Below the pieces are notes generated by a model. It worked only from the letters and a program-made list of their open reading frames with translations, was not told the DNA's origin and did not search any database. From Erythrobacter sp. (lineage in GTDB: Bacteria; Pseudomonadota; Alphaproteobacteria; Sphingomonadales; Sphingomonadaceae), in assembly GCF_030066995.1 (NCBI RefSeq), contig NZ_JASJAP010000006.1, positions 186,001 to 250,000 on the forward strand: 64,000 bases of DNA. Reading direction: 5' to 3'. Below, in pieces: positions 43,268 to 53,127 of the stretch; within the stretch, counting starts at the first letter, position 1, and every line of letters starts with the position of its first letter. The position numbers and the translations under genes are program-made.

Positions 43268-43484
43268 GAAGCGCTCTCCTTTGGTGCTTTGCGCGTTACC
43301 GCGTTTTACCTTTGTTATCGGTTCCAATGTGGGCGCTCGCTGAACGCGGCGCAACCCGTATCTGCGCGAAGGCCAGCGGCGGTAGGGTGACAAAGGTGAC
43401 AGTGTGTCACCCGGCGGATTGCCCAACATTGCGTTGTGAAACATCGACTTACGTCCGAATCGCAAAGGCGACACTTGTCCAACT

Positions 43485-44108
43485 TCATTCGGTCTCATAG
43501 GCGTCCTCACCTGAGCAATCGCCCGCATCCTCGCCCGTATCGTAGCCGACCTCATCGCTTTCGTCGGGCTCCTCATCCTCGGTGTAGAAGCTCTCGAGTT
43601 CGGCGCGCGTTTCCTCGTCCCACGTGTCGGGCCCGCGCTCCACGCGATCGAGCAGCGCGCCGAAATCCGCCGAGCCATAGGCGGCGGCCGGGTGATGCGA
43701 GGCCACTCGCGGCGGGCCGAAGCGATCCTGCATCATCAACAGCGCGATGGTGAGCCGTTCGTCAAACTTGCGCGAGGTGTGGACGAGTTCGCCGCCGTGA
43801 AAATGCGGAACCTCAACGCCGTTGAGCGCGCGCTCCATCGCCGCCTCGGCCAGCGCGTCGAAGCGGCAGGCGAAGGCCGCGGTCCAGGCGAGATCGAACG
43901 GCTCGCCTTTCAGCCGCGCGCGCAGGCGATAGGCCGACTGGCGCGACATGCCCGCCGCCTTGGCCGCGCGCGCGACGCAATGCGAGCCCGCCAGTTCGCG
44001 CAGAAAGGTGGCCTGCCGCTCGGGCGTCCAGCCATCGTGGCGATGCGCTCTTGCGGGAACGTCGGCGGGAGGGAGAACGAGAGGCGAACGCGCGGGAGGA
44101 TGAGGCAT
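43485..44108 (-). CDS. helix-turn-helix protein of unknown function
   Basis: 207 residues. Residues 25-70 contain a helix-turn-helix of the terminase-small-subunit/Hin type: GWTPERQATFLRELAGSHCV then ARAAKAAGMSRQSAYRLRAR. The centre (PFDLAWTAAFACRFDALAEA) is helical, and the C-terminal 40 residues are very acidic (ESFYTEDEEPDESDEVGYDT). I have seen this plan only as a conserved hypothetical of sphingomonads. Probably DNA-binding. Single gene, though the Doc gene lies 39 bp upstream on the same strand. Confidence 0.7.
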   Translation of the reverse strand: MPHPPARSPLVLPPADVPARAHRHDGWTPERQATFLRELAGSHCVARAAKAAGMSRQSAYRLRARLKGEPFDLAWTAAFACRFDALAEAAMERALNGVEVPHFHGGELVHTSRKFDERLTIALLMMQDRFGPPRVASHHPAAAYGSADFGALLDRVERGPDTWDEETRAELESFYTEDEEPDESDEVGYDTGEDAGDCSGEDAYETE

Positions 44109-44147
44109 CCGCCAGGGTAAGGCAGATTTTGGCGGTGTAGGAAAGGG

Positions 44148-44546
44148 TCAGGCGAGCCGCTGGCGAAACCAGTCGGCAAGCTCGTCTTCAGAGAGTTCGC
44201 CCGCGGCGAGGGTCTGCACCATCCGCAACGCATCAAGCGGCTCGAACTCCAGTTCAATCGCGTTGAGCGCCAAGAAAGCGCGTGCCAGCACCCATGCCGT
44301 GCGCTTATTCCCATCCGCGAAAGGGTGGTTACGCGCCAGACCAAAGGCATATGCTGCCGCGAGCGCGCACAGATCATCCTCACCATATACCCATTTGTTC
44401 TGCGGTCGAGAGAGCGCGCTTTCCAGCCCTCCCTGATCTCGCACACCGCTTGGCCCGCCATGCTCGGCGAGTTGGCGATCGTGGATCGCGATAGCAAGCT
44501 TGGCGTCAAGCCAGACGGGTTCGAGGCGGATAGGATTCTTGACCAC
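44148..44546 (-). CDS. doc: death-on-curing (Doc) family toxin, Fic fold
   Basis: 132 residues. Fic/Doc motif HPFADGNKRTAWVLA at residues 74-88 with catalytic His74, and YAFGLARN before it. N-terminal AIHDRQLAEHGGPSGVRDQG and LESALSRPQNKW match Doc. Doc phosphorylates EF-Tu in P1; this chromosomal homologue should act similarly. Its expected antitoxin is the AbrB-like gene at 44675-44902, separated by a 128-bp gap filled by a palindromic repeat. Confidence 0.92.
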   Translation of the reverse strand: MVKNPIRLEPVWLDAKLAIAIHDRQLAEHGGPSGVRDQGGLESALSRPQNKWVYGEDDLCALAAAYAFGLARNHPFADGNKRTAWVLARAFLALNAIELEFEPLDALRMVQTLAAGELSEDELADWFRQRLA

Positions 44547-44550
44547 TTAA

Positions 44551-44663
44551 CTCCCCTCCCTTGAGGGAGGGGTTCGGGGTGGGTGCACGGCTTCAGCAAG
44601 GCAGCGCTGACCCACGACCGTCGAGCCCCCACCCCTCGATCCCCTCCCCACGGGGAGGGGAGG
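44551..44663. repeat. interspersed palindromic repeat family B (copy 3), between antitoxin and toxin genes
   Basis: CTCCCCTCCCTTGAGGGAGG at 44551 and CCCCTCCCCACGGGGAGGGG ending at 44660 are the outer arms; GGTTCGGGGTGGGTG pairs with CCCCCACCCC. Same family as 13806-13896. Confidence 0.8.
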
Positions 44664-44674
44664 AAGGAGGCTGA

Positions 44675-44902
44675 TCACTTGGCGAGTTCGCGCAGGATAT
44701 CGCGATCCTCGCGCATGATCTTTTCCGCCACTTCCATCTTCTCGGCGAACGAGGGATCGGTCGCGGTCAACCGAATGCCATCGGGCGCCTCGGAAACGTA
44801 AAGCTCATCCCCCGGCCCAACGCGCAAGCGGGCGAGCACCTCCTTGGGCAGGATGATTCCGGCGGAATTGCCGATTCTTGTGATCTTGAGCGGCTTGTTC
44901 AT
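44675..44902 (-). CDS. AbrB/MazE-type antitoxin
   Basis: 75 residues. Swapped-hairpin AbrB domain: KPLKITRIGNSAGIILPKEV then LARLRVGPGDELYVSEAPDG. The C-terminal helix FAEKMEVAEKIMREDRDILR should wrap the toxin. ATG 44902 gives the conserved start; the upstream extension is not. Upstream of doc on the same strand, so antitoxin-first order holds. AbrB-type partners of Doc toxins are known in place of Phd. Confidence 0.88.
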   Translation of the reverse strand: MNKPLKITRIGNSAGIILPKEVLARLRVGPGDELYVSEAPDGIRLTATDPSFAEKMEVAEKIMREDRDILRELAK

Positions 44903-45067
44903 ACAGGTGTTATAACGCGCTTCGAGGCTTCCGGCAATCACTCGATACCGTCATCCCGGATTTGTTTCAGGATAGCCGGGAGACGCCCTGCTGCTGCGTT
45001 TCGCAGTGCAGTCAGACATTCCAGGCGCGCGCGCAGCCCGATTCGTTCAGCCCCACTCGCCACCCCT

Positions 45068-45628
45068 TTACCCCAAGCCGAGCTTTCGCGCCCTCGCCCG
45101 CACCGAAGCCGCCGGATCTTCGCCCGCAATGCGCAACGACTCGGCAAAATCCGCGCGATGCTCCTCATGGCGCTTCGCAAGATGCGCCAGCGCGTCGAGG
45201 GACCAGGCTCGCACGAAAGGGCGATTGTGGGTCAACAGCGGCTTTAGCCAGCCCCTTATGCTCGAGCCTTGTGTGACGGTCAGGTCCAGATAACGGATCG
45301 ATTGGCACAGATGCAGCGCGGTCGACCAGTGCGCGCCGTCGGCCTTTTGCGGCAGCGCGGAGATCAGCGCCCCGGTCTGCTCCGCCGACAGCGCGCCGCC
45401 CTTTTCGAGGAAGCTCTTGAGCAGCCATGTCGCGCCGCTTCCCACAAACGGCCCGGCCTCGCAGGTTTGAGAACCAGGCACCAGCGCCACCAATGTATCG
45501 ACATAGCCCGGCTCGCCACCAAACGCCGCCTCGGCTTCGCCCAGAAGGCTCATCGCACGCCCGTCAAAGGCGCCGAGCATCGTTCGCAGCCCCTCGCTCA
45601 GGCCCTCGCTCAGGCCCTCGCGGCTCAT
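45068..45628 (-). CDS. unknown protein with HEAT-like helices
   Basis: 186 residues from ATG 45628, which overlaps the stop of the upstream gene (ATGA). The start contains a repeated EGLSEGLSEGLR segment encoded by a 12-bp tandem repeat. The rest is helical: SGATWLLKSFLEKGGALSAE, ALPQKADGAHWSTALHLCQS, PFVRAWSLDALAHLAKRHEE, RADFAESLRIAGEDPAASVR, with the RAWSLDALAHLA / ASVRARARKLG pair resembling HEAT repeats. Function unknown. Confidence 0.7.
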   Translation of the reverse strand: MSREGLSEGLSEGLRTMLGAFDGRAMSLLGEAEAAFGGEPGYVDTLVALVPGSQTCEAGPFVGSGATWLLKSFLEKGGALSAEQTGALISALPQKADGAHWSTALHLCQSIRYLDLTVTQGSSIRGWLKPLLTHNRPFVRAWSLDALAHLAKRHEEHRADFAESLRIAGEDPAASVRARARKLGLG

Positions 45629-46110
45629 GCCCCCGCTTGCAGCGCGGCGATGAACAGGCCCATGGCGAGCGTGCAGGCGGCGGTGCGGACGTGGTTTAGC
45701 GGGGTCCAGCGGGCGAGATATTCGCGCCACATGGCCGCGCCCTCGGCGCTGGCCGCGTCCACCGCGTCGAGCCGGTTGTTAAGTGGCACGTTGCCGATCA
45801 CGGTGACAACAAACATGCCGATCACATAGGTTGCCCCGCCCGCGATCAGCAGCCAGGCTTGAGGCCCGGCAAGCCCCATCGCGCCGAGCGCAACAAGCGC
45901 CGCGCAAGCGAGCGTGCTGGCAAAGAAGAGCGGCAGGAGCAGGCTGCGCTGGATGATCTCGTTGATCGACTGCATCGCCCGCGCGCCCGCTTCGTCACCC
46001 AGCTCCGCCAGCGAGCGCATTACGAACACCGAGAAGGTGAAATAGACGCCCGCCATGATCCCGGCCGAGACCATGGAGAACCAGATGAGGATGGCGACCG
46101 TCAAGTTCAT
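45625..46110 (-). CDS. DUF1772 family membrane protein
   Basis: 161 residues with four membrane helices: LTVAILIWFSMVSAGIMAGV, SLLLPLFFASTLACAALVAL, AWLLIAGGATYVIGMFVVTV and a C-terminal helix. IGNVPLNNRLDAVDA (NVPxNxxL) and WREYLARWTPLNHVRTAACT (W..WN..R pattern) are diagnostic of DUF1772, which is related to fungal anthrone oxygenases. Activity in bacteria is uncertain. ATG 46110 or the adjacent GTG 46113. Confidence 0.88.
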   Translation of the reverse strand: MNLTVAILIWFSMVSAGIMAGVYFTFSVFVMRSLAELGDEAGARAMQSINEIIQRSLLLPLFFASTLACAALVALGAMGLAGPQAWLLIAGGATYVIGMFVVTVIGNVPLNNRLDAVDAASAEGAAMWREYLARWTPLNHVRTAACTLAMGLFIAALQAGA

Positions 46111-46115
46111 CACGC

Positions 46116-48739
<2,624 letters not shown>

Positions 48740-48763
48740 TCAGCAATCGATGGAACCAAGTGG

Positions 48764-48860
48764 CCGCCCACTCCCTCCGCCGATGCTAATCGGTTCAGGT
48801 TCAACGGGTCGAGCAGCGCTACCTGCCCCTCTCAGCCATCAGCTGGCTCCCCGGGGATGG
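48764..48860 (-). promoter_or_regulatory. TPP riboswitch (THI element) of thiC
   Basis: Read on the minus strand, CCATCCCCGGGGAGCC leads into the aptamer, with GGCTGAGAGG (conserved CUGAGA), ACCCGTTGAACCTGA (conserved ACCUGA), and GGCGGAGGGAG closing the pyrophosphate helix. These core elements in this order define the TPP aptamer. It is 112 bp upstream of the thiC start. The expression platform is unclear because a palindromic repeat occupies the space between. Confidence 0.92.
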
Positions 48861-48943
48861 ACACAGGCCTAAACCAGCGACACAAACAAATCCAGAGAAA
48901 GCCGCAAGACACCGCCAGGCCAAGCGCAAATCGGGAGAGAGCC

Positions 48944-50062
48944 GTGCCGTTCCAGATGACAGAAATGGTGGGATGCGATTTCCCGCTCTTCGCGTTTTCG
49001 CATTGCCGCGACGTGGTCGCTGCGGTCAGCCGCGCGGGCGGGTTCGGCGTTCTGGGAGCGGTCAGCTTCACGCCCGAACAGCTCGAGACCGAGCTGCAAT
49101 GGATCGACGATCACGTGGACGGAAAGCCTTATGGCATCGACGTTCTCATCCCCGAAGTCCAAGCGGTCGATCACTCGGTCACCGCCGACGAGATCGCCGC
49201 CGCGATCCCCGCGCAATACCGCGACATGACAACCCGGATTCTTGAAGAGGCCGGCGTAAGCGCCGAGGGGACCGGACCGATCAGCGGATCGCAGCGGCCC
49301 AACACCTCGCTCGGCCAGGAACTGCTCGAAGTCAGCTTCAATCACCCCGTGCGCCTCATCGCGAACGCGCTGGGCACCGCGCCGCCTCAGATGATCGCGG
49401 CGGGCAAGAAGCACGGCATACCGGTCGCCGCGCTGGTCGGGGCGAAGGAGCACGCGGTAAAGCAGGTCGGGGCCGGGGTCGACCTGATCATCGCACAAGG
49501 CGGCGAAGGCGGCGGGCATTGCGGCGAGGTGTCGACGATAGTCCTCGTGCCCGAAGTTCTGGCCGCCATCGAAGCGGCGGGCGCGGATATCCCGGTGCTG
49601 GCGGCAGGCGGGATCATGAACGGCAAGCAGATGGCCGGCATGATGGCGATGGGCGCAGCCGGAGCATGGTGCGGCAGCGTGTGGCTGGCGACCGCCGAGG
49701 CCGAAACGCACGAGGTGTTTCGCGAAAAGATGATCGCCGCCTCCAGCCGCGACACGATCCGATCCAGGCATCGCACCGGCAAGTATTCGCGCCAATTGCG
49801 TTCGGGCTGGCACGCTTCGTGGGAGGAGGCGGGTCTACCCGCACTCCCCATGCCGCTGATGATGCTGCTGTCCGAACCCGTCCTGCGCGCCATCGACAAG
49901 GCAGCGGTCAACGGCAATCCCAAGGCGCGCGAACTGTGCTCCTATTTCGTTGGGCAAGGCGTTGGCCTGGTGACCGAAGTGCGCAGCGCCGGCGGCGTAG
50001 TGCAGGATTTCAAGCGCGAATTTGCCGAAGGGTTCGAAACGCTCGCTGGCGCGCTCGAATAA
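48944..50062 (+). CDS. nitronate monooxygenase-family flavoprotein
   Basis: 372 residues, TIM barrel, FMN-binding. Motifs: DFPLFAFSHCRDVVAAVSRA, GGFGVLGAVSFTPEQLETEL, DLIIAQGGEGGGHCGEVSTI (phosphate/His region), IPVLAAGGIMNGKQMAGMMA, MGAAGAWCGSVWLATAEAET. The GGHxG core around the catalytic His (GGHCGE) fits nitronate monooxygenases and related 2-nitropropane dioxygenase proteins. GTG 48944 has GGGAG 6 nt upstream; ATG 48956 is too far from it. Divergent from thiC. Confidence 0.9.
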   Translation: MPFQMTEMVGCDFPLFAFSHCRDVVAAVSRAGGFGVLGAVSFTPEQLETELQWIDDHVDGKPYGIDVLIPEVQAVDHSVTADEIAAAIPAQYRDMTTRILEEAGVSAEGTGPISGSQRPNTSLGQELLEVSFNHPVRLIANALGTAPPQMIAAGKKHGIPVAALVGAKEHAVKQVGAGVDLIIAQGGEGGGHCGEVSTIVLVPEVLAAIEAAGADIPVLAAGGIMNGKQMAGMMAMGAAGAWCGSVWLATAEAETHEVFREKMIAASSRDTIRSRHRTGKYSRQLRSGWHASWEEAGLPALPMPLMMLLSEPVLRAIDKAAVNGNPKARELCSYFVGQGVGLVTEVRSAGGVVQDFKREFAEGFETLAGALE

Positions 50063-50160
50063 AGAGACGCAAGGCAGCGCTGTCGAACCGCGAGAGGCCC
50101 GCGAACCGCAGCTGGAAGGCCCTCTTGACAATCGACCGATGGCTTTTGCAGAACCTGCTG

Positions 50161-50730
50161 GTGATTACAATTGTAGACAAAGCGCGTCGCGGACTTTTCG
50201 GGTTGGCCGCTGTGCTGCTCGCCATGGCCGTCAACGCCACCAGCGCCGATGTGCTCGAAAGCCTTGGAGTGCGGGACGCTTTGCGCGCTGTGCCTTACGC
50301 CAGCGCGGTGCTCCTCAACACGATCGATCTTGCCGCGATCCTTCTTGCCTTTCGCGCGATTGGCGTCCTGATGGTCCACTTCCGATGGTCGTTCTGGATC
50401 GCCGCGTTTGTGCCCTCGCTCTTCTTTGGCGCGTTCCACGTCTATCAGGGCGAAGGCCTGGTCGAGAGCCTGAGCATAGCCGCGCTGACGGCGATTGGCA
50501 GCTTCTGGTTCGGCTGGATCTACTGGAAATGGGACTTCAACCTGTGGCCCGCGATCTGGCTGCATGTTGGGCTCAACAGCGCCTGGACGCTGTTTGCACT
50601 TGGAGAGAACGCGCTGGGCGGGCAGCTTGGCAACATCATCCGCGTCGGTGTGATCGCCGGTTCGATTGCGCTCACGGTGTGGGGGCAGCGCCGATTGCGG
50701 CGCGCGGTGGGCGAGACGCGCGCGGCCTAG
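50161..50730 (+). CDS. CPBP-like membrane protein lacking the Glu-Glu motif
   Basis: About 189 residues from GTG 50161; TTG 50125 would add 12. About five membrane helices. FWIAAFVPSLFFGAFHVYQG and WKWDFNLWPAIWLHVGLNSA resemble motifs 2 and 3 of CPBP (CAAX-protease-like) proteins, with the two His residues present. The preceding segment AAILLAFRAIGVLMVHFRWS should hold motif 1 (EExxxR): the Arg is there, but Leu-Ala replaces Glu-Glu. So either it is inactive or not a true member. Follows the nitronate monooxygenase on the same strand. Confidence 0.7.
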   Translation: MITIVDKARRGLFGLAAVLLAMAVNATSADVLESLGVRDALRAVPYASAVLLNTIDLAAILLAFRAIGVLMVHFRWSFWIAAFVPSLFFGAFHVYQGEGLVESLSIAALTAIGSFWFGWIYWKWDFNLWPAIWLHVGLNSAWTLFALGENALGGQLGNIIRVGVIAGSIALTVWGQRRLRRAVGETRAA

Positions 50731-50746
50731 CCTGCCTGCGCGCCGG

Positions 50747-51373
50747 TCACGCGGTGCGCGCGGGCGCGTAAAGCGCGCAAATCTGCCGCAAGCCCTGGGC
50801 GACGAACCGGGCGACGATGGGCGCCTGATCGATAAGCGGTCCGGTTATCCTCCCCCGGCGCCACTGACTGCACACAAGCTCGGCCGGGCCCAGCATCATG
50901 GACTGGATCGTGTGCGGCTGAAGCATGGGCAGCCGCCCGGATGCAAGATGCGGAACCGCCCACTCCATCACCGGGCGTTCGATCTCGGCGGCCAAGTCGT
51001 TCCAGCCGCCCTCTTCGATCATCAGCCACTGCGAATTCGAGAACTGTTCGACCAAGCGAAAGTGACGGTGCGGGTCGCGCGCCTGAAACTCCACCGCGCC
51101 GCGCGCGCCTTCTCCCATGGCGTCGCACGGATCGCCATCGTGCCCGAGAATGCACTGTGCCACATGGCCAAGATAGCGTCGGCGCTCGCGTGCAAAGATC
51201 ACGCGCAGGACACCGTCCTTCGAGCCGAAGTGGTGGAAGATCGAGCCGTTCGACACGCCCGAACGCTTCACAAGCTCCTGCATGGCCATCGCCTCGTGAC
51301 CGTGCTCGATCACCAGGCTCTCCGCCGCTTGCAGAACCTTGTCACGCGTCGCTTCGCTTCGTGTTTGCACCAT
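50747..51373 (-). CDS. TetR/AcrR family transcriptional regulator
   Basis: 208 residues. N-terminal DNA-binding domain: EATRDKVLQAAESLVIEHGH then AMAMQELVKRSGVSNGSIFH and HFGSKDGVLRVIF. The remainder is the helical ligand-binding/dimerisation part (FRLVEQFSNSQWLMIEEGG and others). A perfect palindrome at 51408-51429 lies 35 bp before its start and is the likely operator. It is divergent from the repeat-protein gene at 51659 and tail-to-tail with the CPBP-like gene. Autoregulation and control of 51659 are inference. Confidence 0.9.
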   Translation of the reverse strand: MVQTRSEATRDKVLQAAESLVIEHGHEAMAMQELVKRSGVSNGSIFHHFGSKDGVLRVIFARERRRYLGHVAQCILGHDGDPCDAMGEGARGAVEFQARDPHRHFRLVEQFSNSQWLMIEEGGWNDLAAEIERPVMEWAVPHLASGRLPMLQPHTIQSMMLGPAELVCSQWRRGRITGPLIDQAPIVARFVAQGLRQICALYAPARTA

Positions 51374-51407
51374 GCCCTGTCTCTGCCGGGGTTTTACCAG
51401 CTTGTCA

Positions 51408-51429
51408 CTCTAGAATCATTTTCTAGAGT
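51408..51429. promoter_or_regulatory. likely TetR operator
   Basis: ACTCTAGAA (51408-51416), TCAT, TTCTAGAGT (51421-51429): perfect 9-bp arms with a 4-bp centre. A further half-site TCTAGA follows at 51435-51440. It sits in an AT-rich island 35 bp upstream of the TetR gene in the divergent promoter region. Palindrome size and place fit TetR-family operators. Confidence 0.7.
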
Positions 51430-51658
51430 TTTAATCTAGACTATTGATCTATTTTGGCGTAGTGGAAGCGCCATCGACACACAGTCAGGGAGGGTAATCG
51501 TGATTTTTCAATGTTTTCAGTTCATCGCGACGATTCTCTCCGACGCGTCGACCCTGGCGAACCGGTCAGGCCAAGCCGGCCGATTGTCGTCAGCGCACCC
51601 AAGCCATGGCCGTCTTATCGCGCATGCGAACGGCCGTACCGATTGAAGGAGAATTGCT

Positions 51659-52246
51659 ATGTTGAAGACTGCACTGAACCTGGTGGCGAGCGCCTCTATC
51701 GTTTCCCTTGCTCTGGCGGTCGCACCCGCTGCCGCGGAGCCGACGCCGAAGCGCGAAAAGACGAGCCAGAACGGAACCACGGTTCCCACCGCGAGCGAGG
51801 TAAGAGCGCCGGTGCGCGAAGGCCGCAGCCGTCCGGCCCGCCGCAAGCTAGAGCAGAATGGAACGACCGTGCCCACCGCCGGCGAATTGCGCGCCCCGCG
51901 CTCGGAACGCCGGTCGAACCGCAAGCTCGAGCAGAACGGTACCACCGTCCCCACCGCGAGCGAATTGCGCGCCCCGCGCTCGGAACGCCGGTCGAACCGC
52001 AAGCTTGAGCAGAACGGTACCACGGTTCCGACCGCGAGCGAGCTCAGAGCGCCGGTGCGTGAAGGCCGCAGCCGTCCGGCCCGCCGCAAGCTTGAGCAAA
52101 ACGGAACCACCGTTCCGACCGCGAGCGAACTGCGCGCCCCCAGGCGCGAGCGTGCGAACCGCCCCGCCCGCCGCTCCAGCATGAGCCAGAATGGAACCAC
52201 GGTCCCCACGGCCAACAAGAAGCGCGCCCCCAGGCGCAAGGATTGA
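51659..52246 (+). CDS. exported polycationic tandem-repeat protein
   Basis: 195 residues. Signal peptide at residues 1-26 (NLVASASIVSLALAVAPAAA). The mature part has six copies of QNGTTVPTA, starting at residues 37, 66, 92, 118, 147 and 177 (spacings 29, 26, 26, 29, 30). Each copy but the last is followed by S/G-E-(L/V)-RAP and an Arg-rich stretch such as RSERRSNRKLE or VREGRSRPARRKLE. By my count the mature protein has 42 Lys/Arg against 17 Asp/Glu, and no Cys, Trp, Tyr, Phe or His. Strong ribosome site AAGGAGAA 7 nt before ATG 51659. Family not recognised; it looks disordered and exported to the periplasm or beyond. Dibasic sites between the repeated cores would suit proteolytic release, but that is speculation. 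Confidence 0.82.
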   Translation: MLKTALNLVASASIVSLALAVAPAAAEPTPKREKTSQNGTTVPTASEVRAPVREGRSRPARRKLEQNGTTVPTAGELRAPRSERRSNRKLEQNGTTVPTASELRAPRSERRSNRKLEQNGTTVPTASELRAPVREGRSRPARRKLEQNGTTVPTASELRAPRRERANRPARRSSMSQNGTTVPTANKKRAPRRKD

Positions 52247-52272
52247 TAGCAAAAGGGGCCAAGGATCGCCTT

Positions 52273-52390
52273 CGATTGATCCTTCCCCCGATTCATCCCG
52301 CCCCGGATTGATCGCTCCCCCGATTGATCCTTCCCCGGAATGATCCGGCCCTCGATTGATCCGGCCTTCGATTGATCCGGCCTTCGATAG
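52273..52390. repeat. non-coding tandem repeat, about 16-bp unit
   Basis: Seven to eight imperfect copies of a unit like CGATTGATCCGGCCTT or CGATTGATCCTTCCCC, spacing 15-17 bp, starting 27 bp after the repeat-protein stop. The last three units (52352-52390) are the most alike. No spacers of constant length and no frame across it is convincing, so not a CRISPR and probably not coding. Function unknown. Confidence 0.85.
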
Positions 52391-52439
52391 GGGCGTCGCG
52401 GCTCGGCGCTGCGGCGCCCCTCTCTATGTGTGGGCGAAC

Positions 52440-53030
52440 CTAGCGATCTTCACCCGGCAGCGCGAACAGGCCGACCGCCAGCAGCACGGTGGCCAGCACG
52501 CCCGAACCGCCAGCCAGAGGAAGCTCTCCGAACACGCCGCGTCCCGCCGCCATCGAGGCCGTGTTGGTCACGAACGCGAACACGCCGACCAGCGCGCTCA
52601 CAGCGCCCAGAACCTTGCCGCGGGACAGGCCCACGACGATCAGTGCAAGCGCCAGAAGCGCTTTCGCCGCGTTGTAGACCATGAAGGAGAACGCGACGAT
52701 CGCACCCGCCGTCGGCGCCGCCTCGGGAATGGCCTGCGCGACCTCGCGAAACGGCCCGAAAAGGGTGAGGCCAACGCCCACCTGCACGACATTCAAGACC
52801 GCAGCCGCCGCGATCGCCGACCACGCCAGATGGAGCCCTTTAGCCTGCGCCAGCGCCGAACCGGCAAAGGCGGCCATCAGCGCGAACAGCAATCCCTCGC
52901 CACCCCACAGCAATTGGCGCGGCACGTCCATCTCGGCCAGATAAAGCGCGGTGTAGACCGCCTGCGTGACCGCCGCGACAAGCAACAAAGCGGCTACGAT
53001 GCCGGTTGTGCGTGCGTAGGTGAAATCCAT
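52440..53030 (-). CDS. multi-pass membrane protein of unknown function
   Basis: 196 residues, about six helices: TTGIVAALLLVAAVTQAVYT, QLLWGGEGLLFALMAAFAGS, LAWSAIAAAAVLNVVQVGVG, TAGAIVAFSFMVYNAAKALL, VLGAVSALVGVFAFVTNTAS, GSGVLATVLLAVGLFALPG. No charged catalytic pattern seen. Length and evenly spaced Gly/Ala resemble small DUF-type membrane proteins. It ends opposite the tandem repeat, tail-to-tail with the repeat protein. Not recognised. Confidence 0.75.
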   Translation of the reverse strand: MDFTYARTTGIVAALLLVAAVTQAVYTALYLAEMDVPRQLLWGGEGLLFALMAAFAGSALAQAKGLHLAWSAIAAAAVLNVVQVGVGLTLFGPFREVAQAIPEAAPTAGAIVAFSFMVYNAAKALLALALIVVGLSRGKVLGAVSALVGVFAFVTNTASMAAGRGVFGELPLAGGSGVLATVLLAVGLFALPGEDR

Positions 53031-53127
53031 CTTCGTGCCCCCGTTTGCTTTGTGATTCCTCGCTATACGCGCATCGGACGCGAAAGGTTACTGTGCGCGG
53101 CGCGCTGATTGGGTACCACGCCGCGCG

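Noticed and set aside
52273..52390. CRISPR array
   Set aside because: Units are 15-17 bp, imperfect and without unique spacers; no cas gene is in the window.
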